From Photobacterium piscicola (GTDB lineage: Bacteria; Pseudomonadota; Gammaproteobacteria; Enterobacterales; Vibrionaceae), in contig NZ_FUZI01000012.1 of the NCBI RefSeq assembly GCF_900166965.1, positions 1 through 64,000 on the forward strand: a DNA stretch of 64,000 nucleotides, written 5' to 3'. The translations under genes were made by a program, and so were the position numbers. Below the pieces are notes generated by a model that searched no databases, had not been told where the DNA came from, and saw only the letters and a program-made list of their open reading frames with translations. How positions within the stretch are numbered: position 1 is the first letter of the stretch; every line of letters starts with the position of its first letter. Shown one piece after another: positions 27,200 through 36,108 of this stretch.

Positions 27200-28420
27200 C
27201 TATAATAAATCACAGGCTTTATGTAGCGCTGCAATAAATCGCGCGACATCTTGTTGATCATTATAAAGGGCTAATGATACTCGTAATGTTCCTGTTAAGC
27301 CTAGCGCATCTAACATTGGATGAGCACAATGGTGGCCAGCACGCAGGGCAATATGCTGTTGGTCAAGTAATGTGGCTATATCTTGATGATGAACCCCATC
27401 GACAATAAAAGAAAATAAGCTTGCGTGAGGCTGAAGGCCAATAATACGTAGCCCGTCAATATCCTGAATACCGTCTAAGGCTTGTTGACGTAAATCGGCA
27501 ATGTGTTGTTCTGCGCCTTGACGGTCAATACTTTGTAACCAGTCAATGGCTGCTGCAAGCGCTAAGCTACCAGCAACATTGGGGGTACCCGCTTCAAATT
27601 TCCCCGGTAAACCCGCATAGCTAGTGCCATTAAATGAGACTTTATCGACCATTTTTCCACCGCCATGCCAGGGTGGCATCGCTTCAAGTAGTGCTTGTTT
27701 ACCATAAAGTGCTCCAATACCTGCTGGCGCATAAATTTTGTGCCCTGAGAAGACATAGAAATCGGCATCAAGTGCTTGCACATCCACAGGTTCATGTGCA
27801 ATCCCTTGCGCTCCATCAACAACGACTACTGCACCATACTGGTGAGCTGCTGCTATCATTGATTCAATTGGATTGCGAGTACCGGTAACATTCGTGATAT
27901 GAGCAACAGCAACAATTTTGGTTTTATTCGACAATAAACGCAGATAAGCATCAATATCTAATGTGCAATCCTGACGCATTGGAATTTTAATGACGTTAGC
28001 GCCGGTTTGTTCTGCGACCATTTGCCAAGGCACGATATTGGCATGGTGTTCAAGTTCACTGACTAAAATCTCATCTCCTGCTTGTAAATGAGTGCGAGCG
28101 TAGGTTTGTGCAATAAGATTTAAAGCTTCAGTTGCACCACGCGTCCAGATGATTTCTTTTGGGCTGGCTGCACCAATAAAGTGTTGCACTGTGGCACGTG
28201 CTTGTTCAAAAGCGAAGGTTGCATTGGCGGTTAAGCTATGGCTACCACGATGGACATTGGCATTATAACCACGGTAATAATGAGTTAGCGTATCGATAAC
28301 AATCGCAGGTTTTTGAGCCGTGGCTGCGCTGTCTAAATAAACCGCTCGCGGTGCGACATCTGAATGTTGCAAGGCTGGAAATTGGGTTTGAATTTGTTTG
28401 ATATCGAATGGTATGGTCAT
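27200..28420 (-). CDS. csdA: Cysteine desulfurase CsdA (SufS-like class)
   Basis: A PLP enzyme that removes sulfur from cysteine (or selenium from selenocysteine) and passes it to CsdE. It has 406 residues, similar to E. coli CsdA (401). The PLP lysine lies in FSGHKIYAP; the active-site cysteine is in RAGHHCAHP. The N-terminal YLDSAATAQKP and VHRGSHSL motifs are typical of the SufS/CsdA branch. It is first gene of the csdA-csdE unit; its promoter lies in 28421-28500 beside the gcvB terminator. Confidence 0.95.
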   Translation of the reverse strand: MTIPFDIKQIQTQFPALQHSDVAPRAVYLDSAATAQKPAIVIDTLTHYYRGYNANVHRGSHSLTANATFAFEQARATVQHFIGAASPKEIIWTRGATEALNLIAQTYARTHLQAGDEILVSELEHHANIVPWQMVAEQTGANVIKIPMRQDCTLDIDAYLRLLSNKTKIVAVAHITNVTGTRNPIESMIAAAHQYGAVVVVDGAQGIAHEPVDVQALDADFYVFSGHKIYAPAGIGALYGKQALLEAMPPWHGGGKMVDKVSFNGTSYAGLPGKFEAGTPNVAGSLALAAAIDWLQSIDRQGAEQHIADLRQQALDGIQDIDGLRIIGLQPHASLFSFIVDGVHHQDIATLLDQQHIALRAGHHCAHPMLDALGLTGTLRVSLALYNDQQDVARFIAALHKACDLL

Positions 28421-28504
28421 AGCTAGTCACATTACAGAAATTTGAATTATCGATGATGCTAATAAATGCGAGGAAGAGCAAGTGTTGCGGTGATTTTAAA
28501 CCAA

Positions 28505-28691
28505 TAAAAAAATAGCACTGCGTTGGGGCGCAGTGCTAACAATTACTTTGACGCATAAGTCAAAATACAGGAAGTAAAGAGGTAGATAACTACCGATCCG
28601 GCAGGATCCGGACAATATGCAAACACAACATCGTAATGTCAATTCAGCGGTTAGCCAGAGGGCAAAACACAAAATGTTCATTGACACTACG
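28505..28691 (-). ncRNA. gcvB: GcvB small regulatory RNA
   Basis: A Hfq-dependent sRNA that represses many amino-acid and peptide transporter mRNAs. Evidence: it is divergent from gcvA, as in enterics and Vibrio. It contains the G/U-rich seed GATGTTGTGTTTGCATATTG (minus strand, about 28614-28633). The later block TTTACTTCCTGTATTTTGAC matches the second conserved GcvB segment. It ends with a 10-bp terminator stem TAGCACTGCG / CGCAGTGCTA and a T-run of seven. A promoter with TTGTTT, 17 bp and TATCAT places the 5' end near 28691; that end is inferred. Confidence 0.92.
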
Positions 28692-28785
28692 GAACGAATG
28701 ATAGGGTTTATATAGCACTTAAACAATGGACAATTTATAATGTTTGAGATGAAAAAAACTAATGCATTAGAGAGCCTCGAAAAGT

Positions 28786-29706
28786 ATGTCAAGACGTTTA
28801 CCGCCACTTAATTCATTGAAGGTATTTGAAGCTGCCGCAAGGCATTTAAGTTTCACACGTGCAGCTGAAGAACTGTTTGTTACTCAAGCCGCAGTTAGCC
28901 ATCAAATTAAAGCCTTAGAGGAATTTTTAGGGTTAAAGTTATTCCGTCGTCGCAATCGTTCATTGCTGCTAACTGAAGAAGGGCAAAGCTATTTTCTTGA
29001 TATTAAAGATATCTTTTCATCCATTTCAGATGCGACTGATAAGGTCTTAGAAAGAGGCTCTAAAGGTGCATTAACCATTAGTTTACCTCCTAGTTTTGCT
29101 ATTCAATGGCTAGTGCCAAGATTAACCGATTTTAATGAGCAACACCCTGAAATAGACGTCCGTATAAAAGCGGTTGATCTTGACGAAGGTTCATTAACTG
29201 ATGATGTTGATGTAGCAATTTATTACGGTAGAGGTAATTGGTCGGGGTTACGTGCGGATAAACTGTATCAAGAATTTATGATGCCAGTATGCTCACCGAT
29301 GTTATTAGTTGGTAGCAAACCATTACGTACTATCGATGATTTAAAGCTACACACACTTTTACATGATACTTCTCGTAAAGAGTGGAAGAACTATGTGCGT
29401 CATTATGATGTGAAAGACGTTAATGTTAACCAAGGGCCGATATTTAGTCATTCGACCATGGTATTGCAAGCAGCAGCTCACGGCCAAGGTATTGCATTAG
29501 GAAATAATGTATTGGCGCAACCGGAATTAGAAGCAGGACGATTAGTGTGTCCGTTTGATGAAATTCTGGTGAGTAAAAATGCATTTTATTTTGTGTGTCA
29601 GGAAAAACAAGCAGACACTGGTCGTATTCAAATTTTCCGCGATTGGATTTTAAATAAAGCCCGCAAAGAGCAAGAGGATATGCCTGATGTCATTGAAGAA
29701 GTGTGA
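28786..29706 (+). CDS. gcvA: Glycine cleavage system transcriptional regulator GcvA
   Basis: A 306-residue LysR-family activator/repressor that controls the glycine-cleavage operon and activates gcvB. The N-terminus RRLPPLNSLKVFEAAARHLS followed by FTRAAEELFVTQAAVSHQ is the GcvA-type helix-turn-helix. The rest matches in length (E. coli 305). The divergent gcvB gene at 28505-28691 is its known direct target, and the ~95-bp gap must hold GcvA sites. Its 3' end overlaps the next gene by 20 nt. Confidence 0.95.
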   Translation: MSRRLPPLNSLKVFEAAARHLSFTRAAEELFVTQAAVSHQIKALEEFLGLKLFRRRNRSLLLTEEGQSYFLDIKDIFSSISDATDKVLERGSKGALTISLPPSFAIQWLVPRLTDFNEQHPEIDVRIKAVDLDEGSLTDDVDVAIYYGRGNWSGLRADKLYQEFMMPVCSPMLLVGSKPLRTIDDLKLHTLLHDTSRKEWKNYVRHYDVKDVNVNQGPIFSHSTMVLQAAAHGQGIALGNNVLAQPELEAGRLVCPFDEILVSKNAFYFVCQEKQADTGRIQIFRDWILNKARKEQEDMPDVIEEV

Positions 29707-30373
29707 ATATCTACTTGATGGCCCTGATGCTGAACATGCTATAGCGACATTTTTATTTGCTCATGGTGCAGGTGCTGGGATGGATCATGCCTTCATGACG
29801 ACGGTTGCACAGGGGTTAGCGGCACATAATATTCAAGTAGTGCGGTTTAATTTTCCTTATATGATCAAACGTGCAGAGGATGGTAAAAAGCGTCCGCCAG
29901 ATCGCCAACCTAAATTATTACTCGATTTTCAAACCCATATCGAACAGTTTGATAATGGCAAGTTAGTCATTGGTGGTAAATCAATGGGAGGACGAATGGC
30001 GAGTTTGATGGTGACGGATATTGCAGCCCAAACACCTCTAGTTAATAACTGTGCGGCGAAAGTTCGCGGTGTTGCTTGTCTTGGATTTCCTTTCCATCCG
30101 CCTGCAAAGCCTGAAAATTATCGCGGTGATCATCTTGCAACCACCACGATCCCTACTCTTATTTTACAAGGTGAACGCGATACCTTTGGGGTGCGCAGTG
30201 AAGTCGAGCAGTGGCCTTTTTCCGCTCAAGTGCATTATCAATTTTTAGCTGATGGTGATCACGGCTTTAAACCACGTAAAGCATCAGGTCATACTGAAGC
30301 TGAAAATATTACTATTGCAATCGAAGCCTTAGCGGCCTTTATTAAAAATTGTGTTGATAGTGAAGTAGCATAG
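29687..30373 (+). CDS. Alpha/beta-hydrolase family protein (KANL3/Tex30-like)
   Basis: A 228-residue alpha/beta hydrolase fold protein. It has FLFAHGAGAGMDH near residues 23-35 (oxyanion-loop region), the nucleophile elbow GGKSMGGRMAS (serine about residue 99), an acidic residue in LQGERDTFG and the histidine in DGDHGFKPRK, so a Ser-Asp-His triad is present. The substrate is unknown. It overlaps the end of gcvA by 20 nt and precedes ygdD and rlmM by short gaps, so it is co-expressed with them. E. coli lacks this gene at the gcvA-ygdD junction. Confidence 0.85.
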   Translation: MSLKKCEYLLDGPDAEHAIATFLFAHGAGAGMDHAFMTTVAQGLAAHNIQVVRFNFPYMIKRAEDGKKRPPDRQPKLLLDFQTHIEQFDNGKLVIGGKSMGGRMASLMVTDIAAQTPLVNNCAAKVRGVACLGFPFHPPAKPENYRGDHLATTTIPTLILQGERDTFGVRSEVEQWPFSAQVHYQFLADGDHGFKPRKASGHTEAENITIAIEALAAFIKNCVDSEVA

Positions 30374-30387
30374 TTAGAGGTGTACTC

Positions 30388-30792
30388 ATGACGGTTGAAT
30401 TAACCGCGAAACAGCGTCAACAATCACGATTAATGCTGATGTTTGCTGCTTGCAGTGGTGTAGTAATGGTGGCTTTAGGAGCCTTTGCTGCTCATGGATT
30501 AAGCCACCGCTTAGCACCGCACTTACTCGATGTGTTTAAAGTTGGGGTTCAATATCAAGCGTGGCATACCTTAGCATTATTAGGTTGTGGAATATTGTCA
30601 CGCTTTTTGCCATCAAAAGCGTTATCATACGCGGCGCTGTTTTTTGTCATCGGTATAATTTGCTTTAGCGGCAGTTTATATGCCTTGGCTTTAACTGGCA
30701 TTAAATGGTTTGGTCCCATCACCCCGATGGGCGGAATATGTTTTATTATTGGCTGGGTGATGCTTGCAATAGCCACCTGGCGTTCAGCTTGA
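30388..30792 (+). CDS. ygdD: DUF423 family inner-membrane protein (YgdD)
   Basis: A 134-residue protein with four hydrophobic helices. The signature [10 protein letters not shown] lies near residues 30-39, with [10 protein letters not shown] and [10 protein letters not shown] following, all typical of DUF423. The function is unknown. The order gcvA-(hydrolase)-ygdD-rlmM parallels E. coli gcvA-ygdD-rlmM. Confidence 0.92.
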   Translation: MTVELTAKQRQQSRLMLMFAACSGVVMVALGAFAAHGLSHRLAPHLLDVFKVGVQYQAWHTLALLGCGILSRFLPSKALSYAALFFVIGIICFSGSLYALALTGIKWFGPITPMGGICFIIGWVMLAIATWRSA

Positions 30793-30802
30793 GGGTTCCA
30801 AC

Positions 30803-31888
30803 GTGAATCAAGTTTTATTGTACTGTCGTCCTGGCTTTGAAAAAGAATGTGCCGGAGAGGTTCAAGACAAAGCAAATACGCTGGAATTGTTTGGTTTCCC
30901 TCGGGTGAAAAACAATTCAGGTTATGTGTTATTTGAGTTTTACCAAGCAGGTGATGCAAATAAATTCATTCAATTGCAGCCATTTTCGCAATTGATTTTT
31001 GCTCGTCAAATGTTTGCAACATCAGCAATGCTAACAGGTTTACCAACAGAAGATCGTATTTCACCTATTTTAGATGCCATTAGTGAAGACTTTCCTATTT
31101 GTGGTGATTTACGTATTGAAACCCCTGATACTAATGAAGCGAAAGAACTGTTGAAGTTCTGCCGTAAATTTACGGTGCCACTACGTCAAGCAATGCGTAA
31201 GCGTAATATTTTATACGTTAAAGATAACCACAAAAAGCCAGTATTACACGTGTGCTTTATTGCCCCTGGTTGTTGTTTTGTTGGTTATTCTTACCCACAA
31301 AATAACTCACAGTTCTTTATGGGTATTCCACGTCTGAAATTCCCTGCAGATGCGCCAAGCCGTTCAACGTTGAAATTAGAAGAAGCATTTCACGTGTTTA
31401 TTCCTCGTGAGGAGTGGGATGAGCGTTTAGCGCCGGGTATGTGGAGTGTTGACTTAGGTGCCTGTCCTGGTGGTTGGACGTATCAATTAGTGAAGCGTTC
31501 GATGTTTGTTCATGCGATTGATAACGGTACTATGGCGCAAAGCTTAATGGATACCGGTCAAGTTAAATATCATGCAGTTGATGGTTTTAAATATGAGCCT
31601 GCACGTAAGAATATTACGTGGATTGTATGTGACATGATTGAAAAACCCGCTCGTGTAGCGCACCTTATTGGTGAATGGTTAATCAAAGCATGGGCCAAAG
31701 AAGCTATTTTTAACCTTAAGCTGCCAATGAAAGGTCGTTATGACGAAGTGCTACAAGATATTGAAAATCTAAAAGTACTGCTGATTAAAAACGGCGTGAA
31801 GTTTAAGCTGCAAGCGAAACATTTGTATCATGACCGTGAAGAAATTACGGTGCATATTCAACGCTTAGATAATCGCTCTGCATATTAA
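30803..31888 (+). CDS. rlmM: 23S rRNA 2'-O-ribose methyltransferase RlmM (C2498)
   Basis: Methylates C2498 of 23S rRNA with S-adenosylmethionine. It has 361 residues (E. coli 366). An N-terminal THUMP-type RNA-binding domain is followed by a Rossmann methyltransferase domain with the SAM loop [14 protein letters not shown]. The K-D-K-E catalytic set is spread through [15 protein letters not shown] and [10 protein letters not shown]. The start is GTG at 30803, with GAGGG about 8 nt upstream. It ends the gcvA-led cluster and is followed by a strong terminator. Confidence 0.95.
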   Translation: MNQVLLYCRPGFEKECAGEVQDKANTLELFGFPRVKNNSGYVLFEFYQAGDANKFIQLQPFSQLIFARQMFATSAMLTGLPTEDRISPILDAISEDFPICGDLRIETPDTNEAKELLKFCRKFTVPLRQAMRKRNILYVKDNHKKPVLHVCFIAPGCCFVGYSYPQNNSQFFMGIPRLKFPADAPSRSTLKLEEAFHVFIPREEWDERLAPGMWSVDLGACPGGWTYQLVKRSMFVHAIDNGTMAQSLMDTGQVKYHAVDGFKYEPARKNITWIVCDMIEKPARVAHLIGEWLIKAWAKEAIFNLKLPMKGRYDEVLQDIENLKVLLIKNGVKFKLQAKHLYHDREEITVHIQRLDNRSAY

Positions 31889-31916
31889 TTTGCAGGTAGT
31901 GTAGCGAATGATTATT

Positions 31917-31948
31917 AACGCCATCCTTTTGAGGGTGGCGTTTTTTTT
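31917..31948 (+). terminator. rlmM terminator
   Basis: Stem AACGCCATCC / GGGTGGCGTT (one G-T pair) with a short loop and eight T. Confidence 0.92.
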
Positions 31949-31969
31949 AGCACTAGTATTTATACATTA

Positions 31970-32749
31970 TTAATTCTGAGTGGCATCGTGATAACGAATA
32001 TCTTGTAAATTAAAGCCAAGTTCTAAATCAGTCTTTAGGCTTGCCACTGCTTTGGATGCACGAGCTGTCTCTTCATTACCGGTGATTTTTTTTTGCCATT
32101 TAGGGGCAAGATCAGTAGCAGTGAGAATCGCGTCAAGATTAGGGTAGAGGCTTAATAACTCCACTGCCGCTTTAGGACCAATACCGGCAACACCCGGGAT
32201 TTTACTGGAACTAATGCCTGCTAATCCCCAATAGTCAGTTAATAACTGTGGCTTAACACCATATTCTTTTTCAATAAAAGGGCTATCAAGCCAGCGTTGT
32301 TGAAAATAATCACGAATACGTAACGTCGGTTGTAGTAACTGACAATAGCCTTTGTCAGTTGAAACAATAGTGACCTGTTCACTGCGAGAGGCGACTTTTA
32401 ATGCCAAGGTTGCCACTAAATCATCGGCTTCATCACCATCAGATAATAGTGAATCAATGCCCATTGTCATAAATGCATCTTGAATGCTATCCATACCCGC
32501 TAATAATTCTGGTGGCATCGGTTTACGACCTTCTTTGTAGTGTGGCAGTAATTCTGCTCGCCAACCTCGGTCATCACTATTATGGTCAAACACTGCCACA
32601 ATATGGCTCGGTTCCGTGCTATTAATTATTTTCTGTAATGCCTGACAACATACTCTTGCGGTGTTGTCGACATCGGGTTGCCCCGGTTGCGCGGCATGAA
32701 CACGGCGAATAAGGTTTAATGCATCAATAATAACAAGGTGAATAGCCAT
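31970..32749 (-). CDS. xni: Flap endonuclease Xni (ExoIX family)
   Basis: A 259-residue 5'-3' exonuclease-domain protein related to the N-terminal domain of DNA polymerase I. Visible landmarks are IDALNLIRRVHA, VAVFDHNSDDRGWR, LLSDGDEADDLVATLA and VSTDKGYCQLLQ. A helix-hairpin-helix follows (GVAGIGPKAAVELL). E. coli Xni retains flap endonuclease activity but lacks some of the metal-binding acids of Pol I. It follows ppnN on the same strand but a terminator separates them. Confidence 0.93.
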   Translation of the reverse strand: MAIHLVIIDALNLIRRVHAAQPGQPDVDNTARVCCQALQKIINSTEPSHIVAVFDHNSDDRGWRAELLPHYKEGRKPMPPELLAGMDSIQDAFMTMGIDSLLSDGDEADDLVATLALKVASRSEQVTIVSTDKGYCQLLQPTLRIRDYFQQRWLDSPFIEKEYGVKPQLLTDYWGLAGISSSKIPGVAGIGPKAAVELLSLYPNLDAILTATDLAPKWQKKITGNEETARASKAVASLKTDLELGFNLQDIRYHDATQN

Positions 32750-32772
32750 AAATAAATTCTATGTAGATGAAT

Positions 32773-32796
32773 AAAAGGAGCACTAAGGCTCCTTAT
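32773..32796 (-). terminator. ppnN terminator
   Basis: On the minus strand AAGGAGC / GCTCCTT with a six-base loop, followed by TTTATT. Confidence 0.75.
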
Positions 32797-32826
32797 TGTA
32801 CGCAAAACTGTAATCAAATAACGATA

Positions 32827-34200
32827 TTATTTTGACTGTTCGTGGCTATTAACGATTTCATAACACGGCTCATATTTACTGCCGGGCAATTTCATGCGTT
32901 GTTGTTCCACAAAATTTTTGAGGAGTTTATCCATGCGTTGCATTAGGACTTTATCGCCGTCAATTTTAAAGCGACCATAACGTTCGATTTCATGAATGCC
33001 TTCTTCTTTGACATTTCCCGCCACGATACCTGAGAATGCTCGACGTAAATTAGCCGCCAGTTTTTCTTTCGGTTGATCCATGTGTAAATCTAAACTAGCC
33101 ATGGCTTTATGTGTTGGTGCAAATGGCATTTGGAAATCTTCAGGGATCGTCAGTGACCAGTTAAAGCAATAAGCATCACCAGTGGCTAAACGGTGTTCTT
33201 TTACGCGTGCCATTGACGCTTTCATTACTTGTGCAACTTCAGCAGGATCACCAATAATAATTTGATAATGTCGGGTTGCAGCTTCGCCTAACGTGTCACG
33301 AATAAAATCATCTAGGGTACGGAAATAAGCTTCACTTTCTTTGGGACCTGTAAGAATCAATGGTAGCGGTTGTTCTGCATTATCGGGATGCATCAAAATC
33401 CCTAAAATATAGAGCAATTCTTCTGCAGTACCAGCTCCTCCTGGGAAAATAATGATGCCATGGCCCACGCGAACAAAGGCTTCTAAACGTTTTTCTATGT
33501 CGGGTAAAATAACCAGTTCGTTGACAATTGGGTTTGGTGGCTCTGCGGCAATAATTGACGGTTCAGTTAAACCAATAAAACGGCTGCCAGAGTAACGTTG
33601 TTTAGCGTGACCAATAGCAGCACCTTTCATTGGTCCTTCCATTGCGCCCGGTCCACAACCAGTACAAACATTAAGTTCACGCAAGCCTAGTTCATTGCCG
33701 ACTTCACGAGTGTATTGGTATTCAATTGGGTTAATTGAGTGGCCGCCCCAGCACACGATAATATTGGGATCTTCACCAGCATGTAGGGTACGAGCATTGC
33801 GTAACAGACTAAATACGAAATCGGTAATATGGGGCGCGCTAGCAAGATCAATATCATTTCGACGTGCGATGTGCATATCGACATAAATGATATCGCGTAA
33901 CACTGAAAACATGTGTTCTTGAATGCCACGAATAATACGACCATCAACAAAAGCATGTTCTGGTGGGTTCACAAGTTCGATTTTAATCCCACGTTCACGA
34001 CGTAATAAATTAATCGCAAAATCGAGGTGTTTCTCAAGCAATTCTTTGGAATTATCAGTATGACTGCCCGAGTTTAAAACCGCGAGTGAGCAGTTACGAT
34101 ATAAGCGATATAAATCACTGGATGCTGTTGCTTTTAGACTGTCGGCTTCTATTTGTGATAATAGATTCATAGCGCCGATAGGGCTGATATGCGTAATCAT
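32827..34200 (-). CDS. ppnN: Nucleotide 5'-monophosphate nucleosidase PpnN (YgdH)
   Basis: Cleaves the N-glycosidic bond of purine and pyrimidine monophosphates; in E. coli it is stimulated by (p)ppGpp. It has 457 residues (E. coli 454). The central LOG/Rossmann domain shows [16 protein letters not shown] and [15 protein letters not shown], the nucleotide-binding and catalytic motifs of the family. N- and C-terminal PpnN-specific domains flank it ([14 protein letters not shown] at the start; [20 protein letters not shown] near the end). It is transcribed in the same direction as the two GGDEF-related genes upstream but separated from them by about 220 nt. Confidence 0.95.
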   Translation of the reverse strand: MITHISPIGAMNLLSQIEADSLKATASSDLYRLYRNCSLAVLNSGSHTDNSKELLEKHLDFAINLLRRERGIKIELVNPPEHAFVDGRIIRGIQEHMFSVLRDIIYVDMHIARRNDIDLASAPHITDFVFSLLRNARTLHAGEDPNIIVCWGGHSINPIEYQYTREVGNELGLRELNVCTGCGPGAMEGPMKGAAIGHAKQRYSGSRFIGLTEPSIIAAEPPNPIVNELVILPDIEKRLEAFVRVGHGIIIFPGGAGTAEELLYILGILMHPDNAEQPLPLILTGPKESEAYFRTLDDFIRDTLGEAATRHYQIIIGDPAEVAQVMKASMARVKEHRLATGDAYCFNWSLTIPEDFQMPFAPTHKAMASLDLHMDQPKEKLAANLRRAFSGIVAGNVKEEGIHEIERYGRFKIDGDKVLMQRMDKLLKNFVEQQRMKLPGSKYEPCYEIVNSHEQSK

Positions 34201-34419
34201 AATAACCTCCCTGGTAATGATGAAACAGCATGTTCATTTATTAAGACAAGGCAGAAGGCAAGGTGTATTCACTACAGGACTGGTGCAAAAATCAAATAAA
34301 GAACAGTAAGATAAATTATTTTATATTATTACCATACACAGTGATTTTATCTTTGACCAGTAAATGATAGTAATAATATAAGTACCCAGTAATGAAATGG
34401 ATACGATAATTGGGGAGGG

Positions 34420-35976
34420 TTAATCTTGATGAATAATGCTATTACTGCGCTGAACTTGGCTGTGACGAAGGGCGGTTTCAATACGCTGAATGACATTTTT
34501 AGGCGTGTCATGATTGTTGAAAAACGAAGAGCACATAGACACTGACATCGTAATACTCTGACTTTTAAAATGCAGTGGTAATTGAGTAATAGCGGTTCGA
34601 ATATCATTCATTAATTGCTGACACTGTTGTTGATCAATATCGGTCATTAGTAAAACGAAGGCATCTTCATTAAAGCGCGCAATAAAATCTGTCGAATTTA
34701 ATTGTTGGCTAATAGTTTGCGCGATAATTTTAAGCGCTTTATCACCCGCATGATGGCCATAATCATTATTTAACTGGGTAAAGTTATCGATATCAATCAG
34801 CACTAAAAGTAATGGATTTTGATAGCGCAACCAACGTTGATATTCATGTTCAATACGATCATTAAACGCACTACGATTGTAAGTTAAGGTTAATTTATCT
34901 CGAAAAATATTTTGTTCTTGTTGGCTTAATCGTTGGTGATAACTATACGTTTGTTGTTGTAATTGCTGCACTTTATTATCGTTATGGTTTAACTGTTCAA
35001 TTAACGCTTGTTCTCGCTGTTCTAGTTGGCTATTACGTAGTGCTAATTGTTGTAATTCATGGGTAATATTTGCCCATGATGAAGAGTTGATTGCTGGTGA
35101 GTTGTTAATCTTAAGCTCTTGATTAATATTTGAGACAATCGTTGATATGCCGCTATTAAAATCACGTCGATGTTGATGTAGCACAGAAAAAGAACTAGCT
35201 GTTTGGGCGGTATTTTTTTGGAGTGAGGCTAAATCACTATTTAGGGTGTTTAGAAATCGTTGTGATGCGTAACGTTCGTTATGGGTACCTGAAACAATAA
35301 GACGTAAAACTTGGACTAATAAAGCCAAGAGTGCAGATTGATCGACGCCTTGTACCAATTGATTACGAATAGCAAATAGCTGCTGTCCTTGCTCATTAGT
35401 AAAGTCTATTTCGGTGATAAGTTGTTGTAATTCTGCTACCAACTCAACGCTAAAATGGTGCAGATTATCTTTAGATAACGAAGACTTATTATTCGCTGTT
35501 ATTAATTTGATAGTGCGTTCATAGAGTTCAAGTAAGCGAACTATACGTTGATGATTATCTAATAATGTTGATGGTTGTTGGTTGAACAGATGATCTAAAT
35601 CTTGCTGTAATGATGCGGGTAAATTAGGGTGTTGTAATAGGGTATGACCGCGTTGATTAATCTGTTGTTGTAAATGGTTATTTTGATGTTGGATCATATC
35701 GGCTTGTTGAATAACAAGTCGTTCAACAATCGCTAATCGAGGGATAAGACGACTAATCTCTAAAGGCTGTTCAAGATCATGGGTTATGGATTGCAATGTG
35801 TGGTCGAGTTCATTATCAAGACCTCGACAAGCAATAGTTAAACGAGTAATCAGACGTTTTAATATCACAATTTCACGCCGCGATTTTAGGTTAGAATCAC
35901 GGTAAGAAAGTTGAGCGTGGTCTAATTGTTGTTTTAGAATGTTAACTTCAGCAACAATTTCACTGATATCTGTCAT
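34420..35976 (-). CDS. GGDEF-domain protein with degenerate signature (NEDAF)
   Basis: A 518-residue cytoplasmic protein with no clear membrane segment. Residues 1-340 are helical and glutamine-rich with a coiled coil near 305-345. The C-terminal GGDEF domain (about 350-510) keeps the early motifs LTYNRSAF and VLIDIDNFTQLNNDYGHHAG, but the signature is NEDAF (about 436-440) in place of GGDEF, and the inhibitory RxxD motif is absent (NSTD). It is therefore probably not a normal diguanylate cyclase; a c-di-GMP- or GTP-sensing role, or an inactive scaffold, is possible. It lies upstream of ppnN and downstream of a second GGDEF-like gene. Confidence 0.85.
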   Translation of the reverse strand: MTDISEIVAEVNILKQQLDHAQLSYRDSNLKSRREIVILKRLITRLTIACRGLDNELDHTLQSITHDLEQPLEISRLIPRLAIVERLVIQQADMIQHQNNHLQQQINQRGHTLLQHPNLPASLQQDLDHLFNQQPSTLLDNHQRIVRLLELYERTIKLITANNKSSLSKDNLHHFSVELVAELQQLITEIDFTNEQGQQLFAIRNQLVQGVDQSALLALLVQVLRLIVSGTHNERYASQRFLNTLNSDLASLQKNTAQTASSFSVLHQHRRDFNSGISTIVSNINQELKINNSPAINSSSWANITHELQQLALRNSQLEQREQALIEQLNHNDNKVQQLQQQTYSYHQRLSQQEQNIFRDKLTLTYNRSAFNDRIEHEYQRWLRYQNPLLLVLIDIDNFTQLNNDYGHHAGDKALKIIAQTISQQLNSTDFIARFNEDAFVLLMTDIDQQQCQQLMNDIRTAITQLPLHFKSQSITMSVSMCSSFFNNHDTPKNVIQRIETALRHSQVQRSNSIIHQD

Positions 35977-36108
35977 TGGTTATGCATCTGTGTTAATACA
36001 CTTAAAAGTTATTTAATTCATGATGTTACTATCATTTTAAAAATATGCTATCAAAAATAAAATACAATAGTTAGTGATATTTTACAAAGTTATGAGTCAT
36101 TTATATAT

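Noticed and set aside
28496..28807. A 103-codon minus-strand frame upstream of csdA
   Set aside because: It runs through the gcvB RNA, its terminator and its promoter; the composition is not protein-like.
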